Below are positions 6,310 through 12,712 of a stretch of DNA of 12,712 nucleotides, one piece after another. The position numbers were made by a program, and so were the translations under genes. The DNA is from JBBQIY01 sp964618405. Lineage in GTDB: Bacteria > Verrucomicrobiota > Kiritimatiellia > RFP12 > UBA3636. The notes under the pieces were generated by a model. It was given only the letters and a program-made list of their open reading frames with translations. It was not told where the DNA came from and did no database searches. Location: assembly GCA_964618405.1 (NCBI GenBank), contig CAZUAY010000102.1, forward strand, positions 1 to 12,712. Reading direction: 5' to 3'. Within the stretch, counting starts at the first letter, position 1; every line of letters starts with the position of its first letter.

Positions 6310-7341
6310 ATGAAATTTATGCGTTCTGTATTTTGTGTTGTTTTGTTGGTCGCTTCAACGGCGCAAGCCCAACTTGAATGGGGGAGTCAACGGTCGTTTG
6401 AGCGCGATTCGCGCTGGACCTTCTCTGCAGGAGCTGTTTTGGACCTTAAAGGTACCGTAGAGGAATTGACGCGCCCTTATTATACGGCATCAGGACAAGC
6501 GTACAAACAGAGCTTGGCAGAATCTTATACACTGGATGATTTTGGTGTCGACGGTGCGTATCCAATGTTCGGGTTGGGGTATTCCAAGCGCTGGAATTAC
6601 TTTGGGTTTAAGTGGAATATTTCAGCGCTCACGGTTTCTAGCGATGCCGTTGCCTTGCGCGACTATTATCTTGGGATAGGCAAGGCGATCCGCGTTAATG
6701 GTGTGCCTTATGATCATTTGATGATTCCCGAGGGGACGCCCTTTTCCATGGACTTTACTGGATTAATGACAGATTTCACCTTTTCTTTCACGCCGATTTC
6801 GTTGACGCTGGGCGAGAACTTTCGTCTGACACCGAGCCTTGATTTTGGGCTCGTTGGTGTCGGTGGCTTTTATGATATTGACGCAGGAGAACCACGTGGC
6901 ACGACCGTGTATCAGAACCCGCCTGTTAATTTTGTTATTGGTGGGCAGTCTAAAAGTGCGATTGGAATTGCAGCGCCACAGATTGGGGGTGGGCTTGAAA
7001 TGCGGGTGGGTCCAGATGATGGCCTACAGTGGGTGACATCGGTTGGCGTTGCCGTTTTTGTTTACGATGGCCGGACGGATGTCTTTACTAGCGCGGATCA
7101 CCGAAAGAAGAATGCTGACATTACTTTCCTTACGGGCACGGCGGAGACTGGATTACTCTTTCCCCTGTCGGAAGGACGCGCTTTTACGATCGGAGGACGT
7201 ATCCAATATATTTCTTTCGAGGGCGATATTACATCCGCTGCGACGAGCGAAGAAGAAATCTTGCGTGACCGCGAGCGCTTTGATAAGCGCGTTGACTTCG
7301 AGGTGATCACCGCGATGCTTACGATTGGCTATTGTTTCTGA
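6310..7341 (+). CDS. Secreted hypothetical protein, probable outer-membrane beta-barrel
   Basis: I do not recognise the family. The 343-residue product begins with a clear Sec signal peptide: K2 and R5, a hydrophobic core at about 7-15, and a likely signal peptidase I site AQA|Q after residue 20. The mature part alternates short polar and aromatic/hydrophobic strands with many Gly, Tyr and Phe (FSFTPISLTL, FGLVGVGGFYDI, FTIGGRIQYISF). It ends in MLTIGYCF, with a terminal Phe as in BAM-assembled barrels. No cytoplasmic enzyme motif or membrane helix beyond the signal is visible. A surface or outer-membrane barrel of unknown function is the best description; a transporter or adhesin role would be guesswork. 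A purine-rich GAGAAGAAAGAG lies 8 bases upstream of the ATG. The gene appears to be its own unit behind the repeat-rich gap, and it converges on the DUF4838 gene. Confidence 0.75.
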   Translation: MKFMRSVFCVVLLVASTAQAQLEWGSQRSFERDSRWTFSAGAVLDLKGTVEELTRPYYTASGQAYKQSLAESYTLDDFGVDGAYPMFGLGYSKRWNYFGFKWNISALTVSSDAVALRDYYLGIGKAIRVNGVPYDHLMIPEGTPFSMDFTGLMTDFTFSFTPISLTLGENFRLTPSLDFGLVGVGGFYDIDAGEPRGTTVYQNPPVNFVIGGQSKSAIGIAAPQIGGGLEMRVGPDDGLQWVTSVGVAVFVYDGRTDVFTSADHRKKNADITFLTGTAETGLLFPLSEGRAFTIGGRIQYISFEGDITSAATSEEEILRDRERFDKRVDFEVITAMLTIGYCF

Positions 7342-7389
7342 GTTTTTCTCTCCTTCCGTGTCTTTCCTTGCTTTAAAAAGATCGTTGAC

Positions 7390-7410
7390 GCATCGCTTGT
7401 GAAGCGTTGC
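7390..7410. repeat. Small imperfect inverted repeat in the convergent gap
   Basis: GCA-T-CGCTT, loop GTG, AAGCG-T-TGC forms an 8-bp stem with one T/T mismatch. On the - strand a T5 run follows after about 8 bases, which is too far for a standard intrinsic terminator. It may help end DUF4838 transcription, but this is weak. Confidence 0.35.
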
Positions 7411-7458
7411 AAGCCGGATCCCGAACCCTAACAGTCCGTTGAGCTGAGCCAAACACGG

Positions 7459-7480
7459 GACGTGCAAGAACTTGCACGTC
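7459..7480. repeat. Perfect 10-bp inverted repeat between convergent genes
   Basis: GACGTGCAAG and CTTGCACGTC are exact complements separated by AA, so a very stable hairpin forms on either strand. It sits between the 3' ends of two converging genes (stops at 7341 and 7509). There is no U-tract on either side, so a classical intrinsic terminator is not supported. A bidirectional transcript-end stabiliser, a protein-binding palindrome or a dispersed repeat are alternatives. Confidence 0.6.
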
Positions 7481-7508
7481 GTAAGCGTTGTTAGTTCCTC
7501 AGTTCAGA

Positions 7509-9953
7509 TTACTTCGACCACATTCTTCTGAACTGGCTTACCTCGTTGAACTCGCCCGTCTCGGTCTTAGCAAGCGAGATCCGTTCAACTTTTCCATCGC
7601 GCACGCGCTGTCGCCCGACGTTGAAATACCAGGGAAAGAGGTCGTTGGGCATGCGCCCATCGACGCCGATCAATGGATCGACAACTTTGGCTCCCTCGCC
7701 CGCGATTGGCACGCGCACTTCGGCGCTCCAGTAGTTTTCGCCCACGTTCACCGCCGCCTCCGCGCCCGACATCCAGCGCGATTCAACCTTCCCAACAGAG
7801 CAGTCAGCATCGATCAGGACGCCAGCAGGGCTGACGGTAATCCGATAGTAGGAGTGGGTCTGGGTCTCGAGCAGAATCTCTACAAAATCGCCCTCGCGGA
7901 TGTCCGTCTTCTCCGTCTGTTCGCTCGCGGTGACGAGGTTTGTAACATCCGGTTCACCGCAGTGAATTCCGAAATAGAGCGCGTCTCCGGTTCGGAAGAC
8001 CCGCACCGAACTCCCACGCCCCTTTCCTGGGAAATTGCCGGTTTTCACATCGCGCAATTGCTCTTCCCGCCAGTGCGGCCAATACGTTAAATCATCGAGT
8101 CGTCCGTCCAGTTTTTTGTGGGTGAGTGCGTGCACCGGTAGCACCCGCATGCCCGTTTGGGATGTGTTATCGTGTCCCCTCTTCAACTGTTCACACAGTT
8201 GCGGAAGATCGGCGGTGTAGGTGGTAACGAGCGCGATGCGCTGTGCGTAGACGGAATCCGGCGGTACGGCTTTCTGCGCCGTCTGTAGCAACGCAATGGA
8301 CGTTTCCACCGCTGCGAGATTTGCACGCATGTTCGGCCAGTTCGCTTCCCCGTGTTCAACATACGCTTTCATCGGCCCAGCGGCTGGTCCGTAAAACAAG
8401 GTGTAGAACTCCTCGAGCATCACGTCGAGATCTTGGTCTACGTCCCATAAGAGGCGTAGCGTCACATACAGGTTCAGATGTGCAACCGCCAGCGGATGCC
8501 ACGCAAACTCTGTTGGTGTATGGTGCATATAAACTTCAAGGCTATCCCCTCCGGAGATGCCACGTAATGAACGCAAGTCTTCAGCAATCAGGTGCGGAAA
8601 ATAGGTTGGCAGTCCCAAGTAGCCGTAGCGAGGCACCGAATGCAGATAGTAATCGTAGATGTAAAGCTTCTTGGACTCAAGACGGGCGAGCCACTCCTTG
8701 CGTTGGTTAAGTGCCTCCGCACGGGTTTCTGGGTCGTAAAAACTCGAGCGCCACTGGCACATCCAGAGCTCCAGGTTTGGGCTGAGCCGCTCGATATTCT
8801 GAGGTGGCAGTGTGTAGGCACCATAGGCGAGGGCACTTACCTTACGGTCTGGGTGTGTGCGATACAGTTCGGTCGCCACGCGGTTGATGAAACCGAAGAC
8901 ATAGTCGGACATGCTGCCTTTCCAGCTCCGTCCCGTCGTCTCTTTTCCAACGCACAGCGGGCACTGGCACATCGTGCTGCTGCACCCATCCGGCAAATCC
9001 AAGCTGACCATCTGCTCGTTGCGTGCGTCGTACAGCCATCGCGCGAACTTCAGCGTTCGCTCGAACAGCCCCTCGGACGAGAGGCACGGTGCCCCGCTGT
9101 AAGAATGGTCGGTGGCGCGCGTTCCGTCCTTCCGGAGCGCGTACCATTCTGGGTTGGTTTTCTTAACCTCGTCGCGCATGGTCAGCCACTTCAGCCCGTG
9201 GCTACCCTGAAGCGTGCCGTGCAGTTCTTGACCGGCAAATCCGCCCTGACGCAGCGTCCACAGCATCACCTCTGGCCACTGAGGCTCTCTCGACCAATAG
9301 CTGATGAATCGATAGGGGAAATCCGGCGTCGCAGTCCGATCAATGGAGGGTAGGGGAATGTCGGTTCGTTTCTGCACAACCTCACCCAGCTCGCCTGGGA
9401 AGTACCAACGCACGCCCAGCTCGCGTAAGAAATCGCAGACGGCGTTGTAGGTTCCTCCATCGTCCCGCAAGTTGACGCTCAGACCACCGAGGCCTGCAAT
9501 CCGCGCATAAGACGGAAAACCGTAATACGCTCCAGGCGCGAGCGCGTCCCACTCAGCCTGCGTGGTCGGCCACGGCTCCTGGCCTTTGAAGTCTTTGTCT
9601 GGACCGAGCAAGGCTAACCAATCCGGCCCTGACGCCATGCGGTAGGCGCCGTCCTTCAGCCCCTCAGTTTTCAGCCCGAGCGCATCCGTATGTGGGCTGA
9701 TCCCCACATAGATGTGCGTCACGTTGTCCGTGGGCACCGTCACGATCGGCAGGGTTGCTCCAGACATCTTTGTGATGGTCGCTTGCAAATCCTGTGCCGC
9801 CAGCGTCGTCATGCGAGCGGGGGCTTCGGCAACGACGATTTCCGCCCGCGGCACACCTGCTTTGACGAGAAATGTTTCAGCCCGTATAAGGCCGCAGCCT
9901 AACCCGAGGAGGCATCCCAATAAATTGATCTTGAGTCGCATTATTGTTTTCAT
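7509..9953 (-). CDS. Secreted DUF4838 protein with CBM9-like C-terminal domain
   Basis: This 814-residue secreted protein has an N-terminal signal peptide (hydrophobic 9-23, likely cut after LIRA, residue 25). A GH20-domain-2/alpha-glucuronidase N-terminal-like segment follows at about 28-110 (AAQDLQATITKMSGA, then HIYVG). The DUF4838 region at about 210-500 includes LDLPDGC, a CxCxxC cluster (C329, C331, C334) and AYGAYTLPP. The C-terminal 606-811 resembles the CBM9-like carbohydrate-binding fold (KLDGRLDD, DALYFGIHC, DFVEILLET, WSAEVRVP). DUF4838 proteins are common in glycan-degrading PVC and Bacteroidota bacteria, but their activity is not established as far as I know. A glycoside-active role is an inference from architecture. 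The ATG at 9953 is preferred because AAGGA precedes it and the signal peptide begins there. It lies 149 bp downstream of the esterase gene on the same strand. Confidence 0.87.
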   Translation of the reverse strand: MKTIMRLKINLLGCLLGLGCGLIRAETFLVKAGVPRAEIVVAEAPARMTTLAAQDLQATITKMSGATLPIVTVPTDNVTHIYVGISPHTDALGLKTEGLKDGAYRMASGPDWLALLGPDKDFKGQEPWPTTQAEWDALAPGAYYGFPSYARIAGLGGLSVNLRDDGGTYNAVCDFLRELGVRWYFPGELGEVVQKRTDIPLPSIDRTATPDFPYRFISYWSREPQWPEVMLWTLRQGGFAGQELHGTLQGSHGLKWLTMRDEVKKTNPEWYALRKDGTRATDHSYSGAPCLSSEGLFERTLKFARWLYDARNEQMVSLDLPDGCSSTMCQCPLCVGKETTGRSWKGSMSDYVFGFINRVATELYRTHPDRKVSALAYGAYTLPPQNIERLSPNLELWMCQWRSSFYDPETRAEALNQRKEWLARLESKKLYIYDYYLHSVPRYGYLGLPTYFPHLIAEDLRSLRGISGGDSLEVYMHHTPTEFAWHPLAVAHLNLYVTLRLLWDVDQDLDVMLEEFYTLFYGPAAGPMKAYVEHGEANWPNMRANLAAVETSIALLQTAQKAVPPDSVYAQRIALVTTYTADLPQLCEQLKRGHDNTSQTGMRVLPVHALTHKKLDGRLDDLTYWPHWREEQLRDVKTGNFPGKGRGSSVRVFRTGDALYFGIHCGEPDVTNLVTASEQTEKTDIREGDFVEILLETQTHSYYRITVSPAGVLIDADCSVGKVESRWMSGAEAAVNVGENYWSAEVRVPIAGEGAKVVDPLIGVDGRMPNDLFPWYFNVGRQRVRDGKVERISLAKTETGEFNEVSQFRRMWSK

Positions 9954-9958
9954 TATGT

Positions 9959-9963
9959 TCCTT
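9959..9963 (-). promoter_or_regulatory. Ribosome binding site for the DUF4838 gene
   Basis: AAGGA on the - strand lies five bases before the ATG at 9953. It decides for this start against the upstream in-frame ATG at 10214, which would add 87 residues of non-signal sequence and run into the 3' end of the esterase gene. Confidence 0.6.
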
Positions 9964-10102
9964 ATTTTGGTTTTAAAAAAGTTGGTTAGGTTAAGAAAAT
10001 ATTTTCGAGTCGTGCCTGCTCTGAAGACTATAAAATCATTCCCTGTGAACCGGCGGCGACGATGCGGTTTTGACTCAACAGGCGTGAATTGTTTGCTTAA
10101 GA

Positions 10103-12256
10103 TCAGCGTGTGGGGGTGGAGCCCGGTGCATGTGTAGGCGAGATTTGTGTTCGAAACGGGCCAGCCGGGAGTTCGTTTTTTCCCCAGAGGTTTGCGGTTG
10201 GGTTGTTCGCCCATGCGTAACGAACGGCAAGCGGCGAGGGGACCCTAGGCGATGACACCACAACCTGCACGCCATCGATCTGGGCATCCGCCCAATACCA
10301 GACTCCGTCCTCTCCCGCGAGTTCGAACCCTTCCAGTTCCGAATCCGGACTGTTGCGTACCAACTGCGCATACTTTGGCGGGATTTTCGATAGTGCATGC
10401 TGATCGGACAACGGTCTCGCCACCAGCCCCCCAGCGGTGTCAGAAAAACTCAGAACCGCCTTGCCGTCTCCAAAATGAGCGGATTCGAAAACGGGGCCCT
10501 GATAAGGAACAGGATGGCCATACGTCTTAGCCAGAGCAAGTGCAGCCAAACGTTGGCCGACCGGGGCTTTTTCCGTCGGGTGGATATCTTCAGCCTCCCC
10601 TAAGTCCAGAGTGACTGCCTGGCCGGTGAAGGGCAATGCCAGAGTCATGGTCTGAGCTTCCCGCAGTGCGGCCCATGTGCTGTCCGATTGGGGTTCGGAG
10701 AGTTTTGCGTAATGGGCGGTGAGTTGAACCCAATAGAAAGGTAGGTCGTCCTGGTTCCACAATTTCCGCCAATCGTTGATGAGCAGAGGAAAGGCCGTAC
10801 GATAACCGTCCGCCCGGGTGGCGTTGGACTCGCCCTGATACCAAATCACGCCCGCCAGTCTATAGGGCACAAGTGGGTGAATCATGGCGTTGAAGAGCTG
10901 GCTGTAGTTTCTGGCCGGTGAGGGCGGCGGAAGCGGCCGGACAGGCTCGGCGGCCGCCTCGGACTCTTTCAAGGCGGGCAGGGAGTATTCGCGATGCTGC
11001 CGCCACTTTCCGGCAAGCGGAATGCCGTTGCGGAGACGGAGTTGCTCGCCTGCTACTTCGATAAAGGGTGTTGCCACTGGCAAATAAAGACGGATGGCGA
11101 GGTCGTTTTCGCCCTCGCGCACCACCCCACTGGGCACACGTACAACGGAGTAAGGACGGATCATCGACAAGGCTTCGTCGGTGGCGGTTTCAGCGATCTT
11201 TTGTCCGTTCCAGTAAATTTCGTCGAATCCATGAACGCTACCGAGCTCTAAAAAGGTGGTCTTTCCGGCTTGATCGGCAGGAAACGCCACGGTGGTGCGT
11301 AGCCAAACAGCACCGGGTTGCGAGCGATCAGAAGGCGTGTGCGGCATGTCGAGTGTTTCCCAGACGAGCGATTCATCGGAAAGGAGACGCTCCGGTGTCA
11401 TCTCGCGCCGGTCTGCTCGTTCGGCTTGCTCTAGCCAATTGCGCAAAGCCGACTGGTAAGTAGCTTTTGCTCTGGGGTAGTCCACGGTTTGTTGTCGGAC
11501 TTTCGCCGCCGCCGCGGCAAGCTCAGGAACGGTTTCGAGCGACTCCCGGCTGGTCCATGTTTCCACCAGAGCACTGCCTACAGCAGAGATGATGACGCCC
11601 ACGGGCACATCCAGAGCGTTCTGGAGGGTCTTGCCAAAATAATAGGCCACCGCACTAAACCCGCTGGAGTTTTCTGGGGACGTCACCCTCCACTGCCCCT
11701 GCAGTTCCTGCATGGGATGGTCTGCAGAAGCATACTTAACCGAAAACCAGCGCAGCGATGCATTCGCCGATTTCGCAATTTCCTCAGCGGCACCGAGCGT
11801 GGCGCCAAGGACTCTCACCATGTTGGACTGGCCGGAGGCCAACCACACTTCGCCAACCACCACATCTTCCAGTGCCACCTCACTGGATCCAGAATTGACC
11901 GTCATGCGGAACGGTCCAGGCCCAATCTTCGTCAGATCGAGTTCAATCTTCCAGTTTCCCTGTTCGTCGGCTGTGGTTGGGGTCGTGACGTCCCCGAGTG
12001 TGACACTCACCTCGGCCCCAGCCGTCGCTTTGCCCCAGATCGGTGTGGCCGCCCCCCGTTGCAAAACGGCATGATCCGACAGAACCGCCGGCAGCCACAG
12101 ATCCCCGGCCAAGGAAGCGCAGGGTAAAGCGAGATGCAGAAAAAACATAAGGCACAGGAGGCATCGCAGTCCCCTGACCAGAACGGGTAAGGTAAAGGTG
12201 GGTACCTGAAATGTCTTGAAGATTTCACGCATTCGATAGGGGGTATGTTTTTTCAT
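10103..12256 (-). CDS. Secreted sialate O-acetylesterase-like SGNH hydrolase
   Basis: This 717-residue predicted secreted carbohydrate esterase would remove O-acetyl groups from sugars. Sialic acid is the namesake substrate, but acetylated plant or algal glycans are equally possible. A long N-region precedes the signal core (about 30-44), with likely cleavage near ASLA|GD (residue 50). The mature start, LPAVLSDHAVLQRG, is the typical family opening. SGNH marks: GQSNM with nucleophile S144, WYQGESN (472-478), and DIHP with the probable Asp/His pair D557/H559. Between the first two blocks a beta-sandwich insert (about 305-415; WLRTTVAF, FLELGSVHGFDEIYWNGQ) resembles the jelly-roll found in many family members. 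The ATG at 12256 has no good Shine-Dalgarno sequence; M9 (12232) is an alternative start. It is the first gene of a probable pair with the DUF4838 gene. Confidence 0.88.
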   Translation of the reverse strand: MKKHTPYRMREIFKTFQVPTFTLPVLVRGLRCLLCLMFFLHLALPCASLAGDLWLPAVLSDHAVLQRGAATPIWGKATAGAEVSVTLGDVTTPTTADEQGNWKIELDLTKIGPGPFRMTVNSGSSEVALEDVVVGEVWLASGQSNMVRVLGATLGAAEEIAKSANASLRWFSVKYASADHPMQELQGQWRVTSPENSSGFSAVAYYFGKTLQNALDVPVGVIISAVGSALVETWTSRESLETVPELAAAAAKVRQQTVDYPRAKATYQSALRNWLEQAERADRREMTPERLLSDESLVWETLDMPHTPSDRSQPGAVWLRTTVAFPADQAGKTTFLELGSVHGFDEIYWNGQKIAETATDEALSMIRPYSVVRVPSGVVREGENDLAIRLYLPVATPFIEVAGEQLRLRNGIPLAGKWRQHREYSLPALKESEAAAEPVRPLPPPSPARNYSQLFNAMIHPLVPYRLAGVIWYQGESNATRADGYRTAFPLLINDWRKLWNQDDLPFYWVQLTAHYAKLSEPQSDSTWAALREAQTMTLALPFTGQAVTLDLGEAEDIHPTEKAPVGQRLAALALAKTYGHPVPYQGPVFESAHFGDGKAVLSFSDTAGGLVARPLSDQHALSKIPPKYAQLVRNSPDSELEGFELAGEDGVWYWADAQIDGVQVVVSSPRVPSPLAVRYAWANNPTANLWGKNELPAGPFRTQISPTHAPGSTPTR

Positions 12257-12313
12257 GATAAGGAATACTATTTGGGTGAGTGCGAGAGGACGTATGGATA
12301 TTTAGTGTAATTA

Positions 12314-12341
12314 ATTATACATTATTCGAGGTGTTTGTCTA
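12314..12341 (-). promoter_or_regulatory. Candidate sigma70-type promoter for the esterase gene
   Basis: Read on the - strand: TAGACA (12336-12341, 5/6 match to TTGACA), a 16-bp spacer and a perfect TATAAT (12314-12319). Transcription would begin near 12307, about 50 bases before the ATG at 12256. The -35 half lies inside the 3' end of the four-helix-bundle gene. Confidence 0.55.
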
Positions 12342-12594
12342 CCTCCGGTTTATTGAACTTAAACGACCGCCTAAAAAATACTATTGTTGTGCAACATACT
12401 ATAAATTTTGCTGGGTCCTCGTTAACCGCGTAGCCTCGTTGCCCGAGTTTCGTCAGCATCGCCACTATGTGATACAGCAAGACTTTTCGGTTCGCGTTCC
12501 CCGCCGCTGAAAGTGCCCTGCAGAATCGATAGGCCCACCCCACGTGCTCGATAGCCGCGCGATACACATCCAGCTTCTCGTGTCTAAATCCCAT
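12322..12594 (-). pseudogene. Four-helix-bundle (23S rRNA IVP-type) gene, apparently internally deleted
   Basis: The 90-residue frame starts MGFRHEKLDVYRAAIEHVGW, the characteristic opening of PF05635 four-helix-bundle proteins, and has AAAGGAG five bases before its ATG at 12594. After YRFC (about 23-26) it continues RALSAAGNANRKVLL and IVAMLTKLGQRGY, which I recognise as the C-terminal helix of the same family. The intervening helices, normally including an SIPLNIAEG-type segment, are absent. Family members usually have about 115-130 residues, so roughly 50-60 seem to be missing in frame. The last 26 residues or so (from IVCCTT on) look unlike the family and may be read-through past a lost stop. 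The cellular role of this family outside 23S rRNA intervening sequences is unknown to me. A deliberate short variant is possible, but a decayed gene is more likely. The upstream frame to 12660 encodes the repeat tract and is not included. Confidence 0.6.
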
Positions 12595-12599
12595 TCCGT

Positions 12600-12606
12600 C
12601 TCCTTT
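12600..12606 (-). promoter_or_regulatory. Ribosome binding site for the four-helix-bundle gene
   Basis: AAAGGAG on the - strand, five bases before ATG 12594. It supports MGFRHEKL as the true N-terminus rather than the ATG at 12660, whose first 22 codons lie over the hexamer repeats. Confidence 0.65.
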
Positions 12607-12648
12607 CGATCCCGATTCCGATACCGCCCCCGACTCCGATGTCGCTCC
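12607..12648. repeat. Degenerate CGATNC hexamer tandem repeat, seven units
   Basis: Seven consecutive 6-bp units: CGATCC, CGATTC, CGATAC, CGCCCC, CGACTC, CGATGT and CGCTCC. The array sits immediately upstream of the four-helix-bundle gene's ribosome site. The unit is close to the CGATTA/GATTAC tandem at 3905-3926. Confidence 0.75.
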
Positions 12649-12712
12649 GCCAACAGGCATCTTGCCTATAACGTCGAGTTTGTTGAGTAAGTGATCTTAA
12701 CGAACGGAGCAC

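Noticed and set aside
7381..7480. Intrinsic terminator(s) for the convergent genes
   Set aside because: Two inverted repeats exist, but neither is followed directly by a T-run on either strand, so only the repeats are reported.
8592..9353. 253-residue frame on the + strand antisense to the DUF4838 gene
   Set aside because: It lies wholly opposite a well-supported gene, has no recognisable motif, and its composition is that of a reverse-complement shadow.
9954..10214. 87-residue N-terminal extension of the DUF4838 protein
   Set aside because: It would bury the signal peptide at residue 88 and overlap the esterase 3' end. The AAGGA site supports ATG 9953.
12465..12660. Alternative - strand frame and the ATG at 12660 as gene starts
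   Set aside because: Both read through the CGATNC hexamer tract, giving repetitive Arg-rich or Ser/Gly-rich sequence. The family N-terminus and ribosome site fix the start at 12594.
12661..12712. Any feature in the last 52 bases
   Set aside because: No start, RNA gene or repeat could be recognised there.

Overview
The window looks like chromosomal DNA from a Gram-negative bacterium. Supporting signs are a lipopolysaccharide heptosyltransferase, a probable outer-membrane beta-barrel, and lipoprotein and Sec signal peptides. A DUF4838 protein with a CBM9-like tail, a secreted sialate-O-acetylesterase-type enzyme, an L-fucose isomerase and a four-helix-bundle (23S rRNA IVP-type) gene point to the polysaccharide-degrading PVC group (Verrucomicrobiota, Kiritimatiellota or Lentisphaerota). 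That placement is inferred from gene content only. No rRNA, tRNA, CRISPR array, transposase, integrase or phage gene was seen.

Layout. On the + strand, 1-690 is the 3' part of an L-fucose isomerase gene, followed after 11 bp by a GT9 heptosyltransferase (702-1700). After an A+T-rich 97-bp gap come a lipoprotein-type ApbE flavin transferase (1798-2850) and, overlapping it by 11 bp, the radical-SAM methyltransferase RlmN (2840-3904). A 40-bp spacer with a GATTAC tandem repeat leads to a P1B-type metal ATPase (3945-5846). Next is a 463-bp stretch without a gene (5847-6309), built largely from several families of degenerate 7-bp repeats and ending in a candidate promoter. The last + strand gene is a predicted secreted beta-barrel protein (6310-7341).

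On the - strand, converging on it, are a large secreted DUF4838 protein (7509-9953), a secreted SGNH-type esterase (10103-12256), and an apparently internally deleted four-helix-bundle gene (12322-12594). The last is preceded by degenerate CGATNC hexamer repeats. The esterase has a good promoter-like sequence that overlaps the end of the four-helix-bundle gene.

Functionally, the esterase and DUF4838 protein read as a two-gene extracytoplasmic glycan-processing unit: deacetylation plus a putative glycoside-active protein. Fucose isomerase at the other end suggests that deoxysugars are used. The + strand centre is housekeeping: envelope synthesis, flavoprotein maturation, ribosome modification and metal efflux. 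The most distinctive non-coding features are the 6-bp and 7-bp degenerate repeat families and their possible link to the damaged four-helix-bundle gene. No clearly new multi-gene system was found.
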